Below are positions 45,109 to 52,362 of a stretch of DNA of 64,000 nt, piece after piece. The notes beneath the pieces are model-generated. The model was not told the DNA's origin. It saw nothing but the letters and a program-made list of their open reading frames with translations, and searched no databases. Positions within the stretch are counted from its first letter, which is position 1. Each line of letters opens with the position of its first letter. The position numbers and the translations under genes are program-made. The stretch covers positions 1-64,000 of the forward strand of contig NZ_JACB01000013.1 of NCBI RefSeq assembly GCF_000520975.1, given 5' to 3'. This DNA comes from Aquimarina megaterium XH134. GTDB taxonomy: Bacteria > Bacteroidota > Bacteroidia > Flavobacteriales > Flavobacteriaceae.

Positions 45109-46011
45109 TTACAATTGAAAAATAATTATTTCCATCCCACTATAATTATAACGTTTTACATTATATCCCCATAGAGTTGCAGTCGAAGATTGACAATTGT
45201 TATTTTCGATACATATTAAGAAATCCTTAAGGGTTTGTAGTTTGTTAAAAGCAATTTTTGGAGCACCATGAGCACCATAGAGCGTATAATCAGAATCTAA
45301 AATAGAGATGAGATGATCAATACTTTCTCTATATACATTAAGATCATTGTTGTTAAATAAAAATAAAGCCCCATTATATAAGTAATCTCCTAAAAAAGCA
45401 ATTTTGTTGGTCTTGTCAATAATTGCGGTAGATTCTATGGTATGACCAGGGATATTAACCAATTGTATAATTCTATTACCCAGATCTATATCCTCGTTAA
45501 CTGGGAGCCATTCATTTACTTGTACTTGAGATGGATGTTCTCCTATAAACAGATCTCCGGTAGTAAAAGAAAATATATTATCCCCAGTGATACGTTCTTT
45601 TAAAAAAGGTAAATCTGGAAAAACAATGTTTTCGAATTCTGATATGTTTTGATTGTGGTCAAAATGAAAATGTGAGAGTAAAAGAGAAACCGGCAAATTG
45701 GTTAATTGGTCTGTGATATGCTTAATTTTAGTTCCATTTTCAGGTTCATTTTCACCAGAACCAGTATCATACATTATAGCTTTATTATCTCCGATTAATA
45801 AATAACTCACATTGGTCTGAGAACTTTTAGGCTCTTTAATAATATAAGTTTTATCTTTTAGATAATCTACGTCATACCAATTAGATGTTATTGTAATTCC
45901 TTCATTTTCAGTTTCAATGATAGGGTTTTTTGCAGTGTTGTCATTATCGGCACAAGCAACTACTACCACTATATAAAAGATGATCATTATAATCGGTGTT
46001 GTTGTTTTCAT
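45109..46011 (-). CDS. Metallo-beta-lactamase-fold lipoprotein
   Basis: 300 residues. Lipobox VVAC (Cys20). The zinc motif HFHFDH (114-119) fits HxHxDH; IPGHTIESTAI gives the next His, FLGDYLY the bridging Asp and YGAHGAP the last His. It is a periplasmic or surface hydrolase of glyoxalase II/arylsulfatase/lactonase type; no true beta-lactamase role is implied. Divergent from the OsmC operon. Confidence 0.9.
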   Translation of the reverse strand: MKTTTPIIMIIFYIVVVVACADNDNTAKNPIIETENEGITITSNWYDVDYLKDKTYIIKEPKSSQTNVSYLLIGDNKAIMYDTGSGENEPENGTKIKHITDQLTNLPVSLLLSHFHFDHNQNISEFENIVFPDLPFLKERITGDNIFSFTTGDLFIGEHPSQVQVNEWLPVNEDIDLGNRIIQLVNIPGHTIESTAIIDKTNKIAFLGDYLYNGALFLFNNNDLNVYRESIDHLISILDSDYTLYGAHGAPKIAFNKLQTLKDFLICIENNNCQSSTATLWGYNVKRYNYSGMEIIIFQL

Positions 46012-46105
46012 GTTTTAATAATATTAGTTGTATGCCTTGTTAAAGATACAATAAGAAAATATTTTCTTTAAAAACAGACGATATACATGTCTTTTGGTTA
46101 ACATG

Positions 46106-46135
46106 CTAGAATTTGACACTTCATTCTAGAATGAA
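46106..46135. promoter_or_regulatory. Palindromic operator candidate upstream of osmC-like gene
   Basis: TTCATTCTAGAATGAA (46120-46135) is a perfect 16-bp palindrome. An extra CTAGAAT (46106-46112) pairs with ATTCTAG (46123-46129), giving overlapping half-sites. It lies just upstream of the TACTTTTG promoter element and within the MBL/OsmC divergent region, and the same operon encodes an ArsR-type regulator that could bind it. Confidence 0.55.
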
Positions 46136-46156
46136 ATAAAAAAAATAAAGCTGTTT

Positions 46157-46164
46157 TACTTTTG
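46157..46164 (+). promoter_or_regulatory. -7 element TACTTTTG for osmC operon
   Basis: TAnnTTTG match 26 bases before the ATG at 46190. A clear -33 element at normal spacing was not found. Confidence 0.5.
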
Positions 46165-46189
46165 CATTACACAGAAACCAATACGTAAA

Positions 46190-46645
46190 ATGAAACACTC
46201 GGCAAGAATATTTTGGAAGAAAAATCAACATGAAATATTTAAAGATGGAAAATATAGCAGGGCGCATACCTGGCATTTTGATGGAGGCGCAGAAGTACTA
46301 GCTTCTTCTTCTCCAGACATAATTCCTACTCCAATGTCTGATGCATCTGCTGTAGATCCTGAAGAAGCGTTTTTAGCATCTGTTTCGAGTTGTCATATGC
46401 TATTTTTTCTTTCTATTGCTTCAAAGAAAAAATACGTTGTAGAGCGTTATGAAGATCATCCTGTAGGGTTGTTAAAAGAAATAAATGGAAAAAAAGCAAT
46501 TACTACGATTACGTTATTCCCTAAGGTAATTTTTAAAGAAAACTCTCCTTCAATAAAAACTATAGAGCAAATGCATAATCTAGCACATTCTAATTGCTAT
46601 ATCGCGAACTCTATTATAGCAAATATTCAAATTAAACTAATATAA
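46190..46645 (+). CDS. OsmC family protein
   Basis: 151 residues. OsmC-like proteins reduce organic hydroperoxides with two Cys: Cys68 in DPEEAFLASVSSCHML and a later Cys in AHSNCYIANS are both present, so peroxidase activity is plausible. It is first in a four-gene plus-strand unit with an ACT protein (8-bp gap), a DinB protein and an ArsR regulator. Confidence 0.9.
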   Translation: MKHSARIFWKKNQHEIFKDGKYSRAHTWHFDGGAEVLASSSPDIIPTPMSDASAVDPEEAFLASVSSCHMLFFLSIASKKKYVVERYEDHPVGLLKEINGKKAITTITLFPKVIFKENSPSIKTIEQMHNLAHSNCYIANSIIANIQIKLI

Positions 46646-46653
46646 AATCAAGT

Positions 46654-47046
46654 ATGAGAAATTTAGCAATCAAATTAGACAATAAACCCGGAGCTTTGGC
46701 AGAAATGGGAGAGGTTTTAGGAAATGCAGGAGTGAGCCTCGAAGGGGGAGGTGTTTTTGTACATAACAATATAGGAGTAGCCAATTTTTTGGTAGAGGAT
46801 GCAGAGAAAGGAAAGAAAGCATTAGAATCTTATGGGGTAGAAGTCTTTACAATTAATAAAGTACTAATTCAGAAATTAAATCAGGGAGTACCTGGGCAGT
46901 TAGGAAAAATTTGCCGTTTGATGGAAAAAAATAATATTAATATAATAACACAATATAGTGATCACGATAATCAGTTAATATTAGTTGTAGACGATCATGA
47001 AAAAGGTAAAGTAGTTTCAGAGAATTGGAGTAGAGGAATATATTAA
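46654..47046 (+). CDS. Tandem ACT domain protein
   Basis: 130 residues, two ACT-like units: 1-68 (NLAIKLDNKPGALAEMGEVLGNAGVSLEGG) and 70-130 (VPGQLGKICRLMEKNNINIITQYSDHDNQLILVVDD). Such free ACT proteins bind amino acids and regulate partners. No enzyme domain is present. Confidence 0.88.
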   Translation: MRNLAIKLDNKPGALAEMGEVLGNAGVSLEGGGVFVHNNIGVANFLVEDAEKGKKALESYGVEVFTINKVLIQKLNQGVPGQLGKICRLMEKNNINIITQYSDHDNQLILVVDDHEKGKVVSENWSRGIY

Positions 47047-47056
47047 AACACACATT

Positions 47057-47527
47057 ATGAATTCGATAGAAATTATTTTATTAAACTGTATAGAAACAAG
47101 AAGGCGAAGTATTAAACTTTGGAATGGAATACCAGAAGAATATTTTGATTGGAAACCAGATAAAAATGCATTCTCAATTATTGAAATGATTAGACATGTA
47201 TTAGAAACCGAACATTTATTTCATAAAATAATTGAAAATAGAGGAAACCTGGGTAATTATCATTCACCATGGCAAGGAATGAAGTATGAAGATCTGGAGT
47301 TTGAGCTAGAGATGGCAAAAAGTTATAGAAAGAATTTTCTTAATATGATAGAAGGGGTAACAGAGGCAGATCTTGAAAACATAAGAATAGAAAGAACAGA
47401 AGTAGGGCAGAGCAAAAAACTTGGTGACTATCTCAATAGAATTGTGTTTCATGAAGCAGTGCACATGGGACAGATGCTTGATTATTTAAGAACACTTGGA
47501 GTAAAAAGACCTAAAATATGGGATTGA
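47057..47527 (+). CDS. DinB family protein
   Basis: 156 residues. A four-helix DinB fold is suggested by WNGIPEEYFDWKPDKNAFSIIEMIRHVLETEHLFHKII and the late FHEAVHMGQMLDYLR; three His (near 46, 134 and 138) are placed as metal ligands. Relatives act as thiol transferases with bacillithiol or unknown partners, or as nuclease-like damage-response proteins. It follows the ACT gene by 10 bp. Confidence 0.88.
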   Translation: MNSIEIILLNCIETRRRSIKLWNGIPEEYFDWKPDKNAFSIIEMIRHVLETEHLFHKIIENRGNLGNYHSPWQGMKYEDLEFELEMAKSYRKNFLNMIEGVTEADLENIRIERTEVGQSKKLGDYLNRIVFHEAVHMGQMLDYLRTLGVKRPKIWD

Positions 47528-47557
47528 AAATGATGATATCGGTTATATTATAGTAAA

Positions 47558-47598
47558 TTCAATGCACAAATGTTATTGTATTAGTTTTGTGTATTGAA
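47558..47598. promoter_or_regulatory. Inverted repeat spanning the ArsR gene promoter
   Basis: TTCAATGCACAAA (47558-47570) and TTTGTGTATTGAA (47586-47598) are complementary with one mismatch, separated by 15 bases. The right arm overlaps a TAGTTTTG -7 element (47582-47589), so a repressor here would block transcription of the ArsR-type gene that starts at 47625. Autoregulation is the simple reading. Confidence 0.5.
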
Positions 47599-47624
47599 AC
47601 CAGATCATATTGTGATAATAGTTA

Positions 47625-48314
47625 ATGGAAGAGTTTGAAAATAAATTTGCTGAGATTGCCTCTTTATTAGGGGATAAATCTCGATCTGTGATGCTATGGT
47701 GTTTACTTGATGGTAGAGCATATACAGCTCTTGAGTTATCTGTATGTGCTAATATCTCTGCACAATCAGCGAGTAATCATTTAAAAAAAATGATTCTGGC
47801 TAATATATTGCAGGTAGAAAAACAAGGAAGACATCGGTATTATAGGTATGCAAGCTCAGAAGTAGCTCAAGTTATTGAATCTATGGCAGGGCTAGTATCT
47901 ATTAATGATGAATATATCAGAACAAAAAAGCCAGAACTTAAAGGTATTACATATGCCAGAACCTGTTATGATCATTTGGCAGGAGAAATTGGTGTAAAAA
48001 TTACTGATGCCTTGCTAGATAATGGTATGGTTGAAATTGTAGAGCGAACCTATAAAATTACTTCTATAGGAAAGAATTGGTTTCAAAATGTTGGTATTGA
48101 TATCAATGATGTAATGTTGCAAAAACGATCTTTTGCTCATCCATGTTTAGATTGGAGTGAACGTAGACACCACCTGGCAGGTGCATTGGGGGCCTCTTTT
48201 CTTACAATGATGTTACAAAATGACTGGATACGAAGGAAGAAAGATTCAAGAGAGATTTTGGTAACAGGAAAAGGAAAGCTAGAATTGAAAACAAGACTAA
48301 ACCTAGAAATCTAG
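47625..48314 (+). CDS. ArsR-type winged-helix transcriptional regulator
   Basis: 229 residues, longer than minimal ArsR proteins (about 100). The N-terminal winged helix (about 5-80) includes YTALELSVCANISAQSASNHLKKMILANILQVEKQGRHRYYRY. The extra C-terminal 130 residues (ARTCYDHLAGEIGVKITDALLDNG ... FAHPCLDWSERRHHLAGALG) match the extended form found in many proteobacterial and Bacteroidota relatives and may bind a ligand or metal through Cys/His. It likely controls the upstream osmC unit and itself. Confidence 0.9.
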   Translation: MEEFENKFAEIASLLGDKSRSVMLWCLLDGRAYTALELSVCANISAQSASNHLKKMILANILQVEKQGRHRYYRYASSEVAQVIESMAGLVSINDEYIRTKKPELKGITYARTCYDHLAGEIGVKITDALLDNGMVEIVERTYKITSIGKNWFQNVGIDINDVMLQKRSFAHPCLDWSERRHHLAGALGASFLTMMLQNDWIRRKKDSREILVTGKGKLELKTRLNLEI

Positions 48315-48498
48315 AGTAATCATCTTTTATATCAAGAAATATTATTTTTCACGGAAAAGAGGGGGGTGAAAAAAAACTTCGACCCCTAATTTTGATTTTA
48401 ACAAAACATGTTTAGTGCCATATAGCTGGCCTATCATATATTTTGTTGTTTATCATGTGATTAATTATTAGCAATATCTTAAATTTTTAAAACAAATT

Positions 48499-48714
48499 AT
48501 GAAAAAAACAATTCTTGAAACAATTATGGTATTAGTACTGGTTATTTTTATAGGTAGCTGTGAAAAAGATGACAGTATTCTTGACACTCCCAATAGAGAA
48601 TCAAAAGAAGAAACTCTTGCAAAAAATAATAAAAATGATGAGAATAATGAAGATAATGAAAATAATATAGAAGAAACGACCTCTTTTAAGCAAGATGTAT
48701 ATGTATGGAAATAA
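48499..48714 (+). CDS. Short lipoprotein, shortened relative of the tandem pair at 73-1621
   Basis: 71 residues. The N-terminus (MKKTI ... VIFIGSC, Cys22, then EKDDSILDTPNRESKEE) matches the two lipoproteins at the left end of the window, but the PKD-like domain is replaced by an Asn/Glu-rich tail (NKNDENNEDNENN). The bases before the ATG (AACAAATTATG) also resemble the shared leader. It may be an eroded or minimal family member. A strong terminator follows. Confidence 0.7.
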   Translation: MKKTILETIMVLVLVIFIGSCEKDDSILDTPNRESKEETLAKNNKNDENNEDNENNIEETTSFKQDVYVWK

Positions 48715-48772
48715 TTTCTGGCAATTTCTTTAGGAATATAAAAAGATCACCCTTTATCTAGGGAAGTGTAAT

Positions 48773-48820
48773 TTAAACTCTGTTTGAATAAAATTATTTT
48801 TTTATTCAAACAGAGTTTAA
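48773..48820. terminator. Strong bidirectional terminator
   Basis: Twenty-base arms (48773-48792 and 48801-48820; core AAACTCTGTTTGAATAAA) are exact complements around an 8-nt loop. It separates the plus-strand short lipoprotein from the minus-strand acyl-CoA dehydrogenase gene. Confidence 0.9.
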
Positions 48821-48850
48821 TGTATAATCTCTTTCTTTATATTCTAATGA

Positions 48851-50662
48851 TTACCCAATAAAATACCCATTTTCTTTGGCAATTTTATCAGCAATTTTGG
48901 TTCTTAATGCAACTACATTTGGTTGATTTGCATATTTAGTAAAACGCTTAAGTCCCATTAACATCATTCGTTGTTCATCTCCTTCTGCAAAAGAAACTAT
49001 TCCTTCTTTTCCTTTTCTAATAATGATATCTACCGCATTGTACAGATATAATTGAGACATTGCTATTTGAGTCTCCTGAGCTTCTTCACCAAAACGTTTT
49101 GCATTTTTCTCGGTACGTAAGATTGCAGATTCAGCCATGTAAATTTCAATTAAAATGTCTGAAGCAGCTAGTAACAACTGTTGATGATCCTCTAGTTGCG
49201 GTCCAAATTTTTGAACAGCAGCTCCTGCTACCATTAAGAATACCTTCTTAAGCTTAGCTATGATTTCTTTTTCTTCAGAAAATAAAACTGAATAATCAGG
49301 AGTGTCAAAAGATGGAATACCGGTAAGTTCATCTGCAACTTTCATGGCAGGTCCCAGAAGATCTACATGGCCTTTCATCGCTTTCTTTACTAACATCCCT
49401 ACGGCAAGCATACGATTGATCTCGTTGGTACCTTCATAGATACGGGAGATACGAGCATCTCTCCATGCAGATTCCATTGGGGTATCTGCAGAGAATCCCA
49501 TACCACCAAAAATCTGTACACCTTCATCAGTACAACTTTGTACGTCTTCAGAAACGGCAACTTTAAGAATAGAACATTCGATTGCATATTCTTCGACACC
49601 TTTTAGTTCTGCTTCCTGATGTGTGTTTCCTTCTGCTTGACGAATAGCAATTCTATCTTCGATATTTTTTGCTGCTCTGTAACTGGCAGATTCATCGGCA
49701 TATGTATTAGTCGCCATTTCTGCAATTTTAGCTTTAATAGCACCAAAATTCATAATAGGTGTTTTGAACTGGATACGTTCATTAGCATATTTAGTTGCCT
49801 CACCAATCACACGACGTTGCGCATCAAGACAGGCAGCAGCAAGTTTGATACGGCCTACATTTAATGCGTTCATTGCAATTTTAAACCCATTACCTCTTTC
49901 TGATAACATGTTTTCTACCGGTACTTTGGTATCGCTAAAGAATACTTGGCGAGTAGAAGAAGAGTGAATACCTAACTTCTTTTCTTCGTCACCGAGAGAA
50001 ATTCCATTAGATGGATCATTTTCTACAATAAATCCTGTAATATTTTTATCGTCTTCAATACGAGCAAAAACAATAAACAAACTACAGAAACCAGCATTAG
50101 ATATCCACATTTTCTGTCCAGAAATCAAATAATGCGTTCCATCTTCAGAAAGAACGGCTTTTGTTTTACCAGAATTAGCATCTGATCCCGCACCTGGTTC
50201 TGTTAAGCAGTATGCTCCGAACCACTCACCGGTAGCAAGCTTAGGAACATATTTTTTCTTTTGCTCTTCATTACCATATAAGGTGATTGGCATAGTACCG
50301 ATACCGGTATGAGCTCCAAAAGCAGTACTAAACGATCCGGTAGCTCCAGAGATATAATCACAAACTAACATGGTAGATACGAATCCCATTCCCAGACCAT
50401 CATATGCTTCGGGTACAGAAACTCCTAAAAGTCCAAGTTCACCAGCTTTACGCATACACTCTTCTGTATATGCATAGTCTTTACTTTCGAATCGCTCCCA
50501 ATGTGCCCATAGCTCACGATCTACAAATTCTCTAGCGCTATCACGCATCATTCTTTGCTCCTCAGAAAAATCTTCTGGAGTAAATACATCTTCACAATTT
50601 GTTTCTTTAACAAGGAATTGTCCTCCTCTAAGAATATCTTTATTTATAGTTTTATCACTCAT
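48851..50662 (-). CDS. Acyl-CoA dehydrogenase (long form)
   Basis: 603 residues, longer than the usual 380. The ACAD core (about 25-430) shows GAYCLTEPGAGSDA, YLISGQKMWISNAG, and the active-site region RISRIYEGTNEINRMLAVG. The extra C-terminal helical part (about 440-603) is typical of the very-long-chain-type and Bacteroidota members. It catalyses the FAD-dependent first step of beta-oxidation. Last gene of the block, 86 bp after fadA. Confidence 0.93.
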   Translation of the reverse strand: MSDKTINKDILRGGQFLVKETNCEDVFTPEDFSEEQRMMRDSAREFVDRELWAHWERFESKDYAYTEECMRKAGELGLLGVSVPEAYDGLGMGFVSTMLVCDYISGATGSFSTAFGAHTGIGTMPITLYGNEEQKKKYVPKLATGEWFGAYCLTEPGAGSDANSGKTKAVLSEDGTHYLISGQKMWISNAGFCSLFIVFARIEDDKNITGFIVENDPSNGISLGDEEKKLGIHSSSTRQVFFSDTKVPVENMLSERGNGFKIAMNALNVGRIKLAAACLDAQRRVIGEATKYANERIQFKTPIMNFGAIKAKIAEMATNTYADESASYRAAKNIEDRIAIRQAEGNTHQEAELKGVEEYAIECSILKVAVSEDVQSCTDEGVQIFGGMGFSADTPMESAWRDARISRIYEGTNEINRMLAVGMLVKKAMKGHVDLLGPAMKVADELTGIPSFDTPDYSVLFSEEKEIIAKLKKVFLMVAGAAVQKFGPQLEDHQQLLLAASDILIEIYMAESAILRTEKNAKRFGEEAQETQIAMSQLYLYNAVDIIIRKGKEGIVSFAEGDEQRMMLMGLKRFTKYANQPNVVALRTKIADKIAKENGYFIG

Positions 50663-50748
50663 TTTTTTAGTAAGGTTTTAGTAGTTAGTATTGAGGCCAA
50701 TTAAAAATGTAATTTTTTAATACTTAGATCTCAATTCTAATTTTAATT

Positions 50749-51939
50749 TTAATTTAAAAATTCATAAATACCTGCGGCACCTTGCCCTGTACCTACACAC
50801 ATGGTTACCATTCCGTATTTACCTTTCATATCACGTTTACGCATTTCGTCGAATAATTGAACCGAAAGTTTTGCTCCCGTACACCCTAACGGGTGTCCTA
50901 ATGCAATTGCACCTCCATTAACATTCACGATATCCTGATTGAGACCTAATTCTCTCATTACTGCAAGAGATTGAGAAGCAAAAGCTTCATTAAGTTCTAT
51001 AAGTTCTACATCATCTTGTTTTAATCCGGCTTGTTTTAAAGCTTTCGGAATAGCTTTTACGGGGCCAATACCCATGATTCTTGGTTCTACACCGGCAGCG
51101 GCATAATTAACTAGTCTTGCAATAGGTTCAAGGTTTAGTTCTTTAACCATTTCTTCACTCATGACCATCACAAAAGCAGCACCATCACTCATTTGTGAAG
51201 AATTACCAGCAGTTACACTTCCTCCAGCTTCGAATACAGGTCTAAGTTTACCTAGCACTTCTTTACTAGTTCCGGCACGAGGTCCTTCATCTTTAGATAC
51301 AGTATATGATTTTGTTGCCTTTTTCCCATTTTCATCAACGTAGATTTGCTCTACATTAATAGGAACAATTTGATCCTGAAAACGATTTTCTGCTTGAGCT
51401 TTTAAGGCCTTCATATGGGAGTTATATGCAAATTCATCTTGATCTTCTCGAGATACTTTGAATTGATGAGCAACTGCTTCTGCAGTATTACCCATTCCCC
51501 AGTAATAATCTTCATGCCCTGATTTGGCTAAGTCATAATTAAGTTCTGTCTTATACCCTGTCATAGGAACTGCGCTCATGCTTTCTGCTCCACCTGCAAT
51601 AATGCAATCTGCCATTCCAGATTGTATTTTGGCTGTTGCAATACCAATAGTTTCTATTCCTGATGAACAAAATCTATTTACCGTTACTCCGGGAACATCA
51701 ACAGAATTTAACCCCATTAATGAGATTAAACGTGCCATATTTAATCCTTGAGACCCTTCGGGCATAGCATTACCAACAATTACATCGTCGATACGTGCTT
51801 TGTCAAGGTTAGGAAGCTCTTTCATCATATGTGCTATGGTTTCGGCTGCCAATTCATCTGTTCGTTTAAACCTGAACACTCCGCGAGGAGCTTTTCCTAC
51901 GGCTGTTCTATATGCTTTTACTATATATGCTGTTTTCAT
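50749..51939 (-). CDS. fadA: Acetyl-CoA acyltransferase (thiolase)
   Basis: 396 residues. Catalytic Cys91 in VNRFCSSG, NEAFASQ, GGAIALGHPLGCTG with the catalytic His, and the second Cys in MCVGTGQG are all present. It performs thiolytic cleavage in beta-oxidation and partners with the FadB-type protein encoded upstream on the same strand. The fadB-fadA distance is enlarged by an inserted four-helix-bundle gene. Confidence 0.95.
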   Translation of the reverse strand: MKTAYIVKAYRTAVGKAPRGVFRFKRTDELAAETIAHMMKELPNLDKARIDDVIVGNAMPEGSQGLNMARLISLMGLNSVDVPGVTVNRFCSSGIETIGIATAKIQSGMADCIIAGGAESMSAVPMTGYKTELNYDLAKSGHEDYYWGMGNTAEAVAHQFKVSREDQDEFAYNSHMKALKAQAENRFQDQIVPINVEQIYVDENGKKATKSYTVSKDEGPRAGTSKEVLGKLRPVFEAGGSVTAGNSSQMSDGAAFVMVMSEEMVKELNLEPIARLVNYAAAGVEPRIMGIGPVKAIPKALKQAGLKQDDVELIELNEAFASQSLAVMRELGLNQDIVNVNGGAIALGHPLGCTGAKLSVQLFDEMRKRDMKGKYGMVTMCVGTGQGAAGIYEFLN

Positions 51940-51946
51940 TGTTTTA

Positions 51947-51977
51947 TAGTATTGAGTATTGAGATGTTAGTATTGAG
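51947..51977 (+). repeat. TAGTATTGAG repeats, left flank of inserted gene
   Basis: TAGTATTGAGTATTGAG (51947-51963) is followed by TTAGTATTGAG (51967-51977). An inverted copy (ACTCAATACTA) lies at 52341-52351 on the other side of the four-helix-bundle gene. Confidence 0.8.
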
Positions 51978-51979
51978 AT

Positions 51980-52330
51980 TTATAATCTTTTTTGAAAAGA
52001 ATAATTCATTTTCTGTATTTCAATACATAATTCAATAACATGTTCTACTTTTTCTTTACTTATTATATTTTATTCTATTACTAATATTAATTGTGTATGG
52101 AGTTCATAACATGAACCATTAGCAATACTTAAAAAATGTTTAAATTCTTTACTTGAATTTCTTCCAGCACCTTCAACAATGTTAGAAGAAACAGAAATAG
52201 CACTACGTTTTATATGAGAAACTAAGCCATATTTTTCATTAGATGGAAGCTGACTGGTAAGTTGATATACAGATTTGGCTAAATCAATTGATTTTTTCCA
52301 TATTTTCAAATCTTCAACTTTGTGCATCAT
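51980..52330 (-). pseudogene. Four-helix-bundle (23S rRNA intervening-sequence protein family) gene with in-frame stop
   Basis: The first 86 codons (52073-52330) encode the family signature VEDLKIWKKSIDLAKSVYQLT, LVSHIKRSAISVSSNIVEGAGR and SSKEFKHFLSIANGSCYELHTQLILV. A TAA at 52070-52072 then stops the frame, but the same frame continues (IISKEKVEHVIELCIEIQKMNYSF) to a second TAA at 51980-51982, giving the family's usual total of about 116 residues. The last helix is therefore lost. The gene stands between fadB and fadA in the same orientation and is flanked by inverted TAGTATTGAG repeats, suggesting a mobile cassette. Read-through or a short functional form cannot be excluded. Confidence 0.8.
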
Positions 52331-52340
52331 TTATCTAATT

Positions 52341-52351
52341 ACTCAATACTA
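52341..52351 (-). repeat. Inverted copy of TAGTATTGAGT, right flank
   Basis: ACTCAATACTA is the exact reverse complement of the first 11 bases of the left-flank repeat at 51947. A degenerate second unit (CTCCATACTAA) follows, mirroring the double unit on the left side. Confidence 0.75.
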
Positions 52352-52362
52352 AATTCTCCATA

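Noticed and set aside
45109..46011. True beta-lactamase
   Set aside because: HxHxDH is shared by the whole metallo-hydrolase fold; the lipoprotein layout and context give no support for antibiotic cleavage.
48350..48374. TTTTTCAC/GTGAAAAA hairpin after the ArsR-type gene
   Set aside because: The stem is short and AT-rich and has A residues, not T, after it on the plus strand, so it is not called a terminator.
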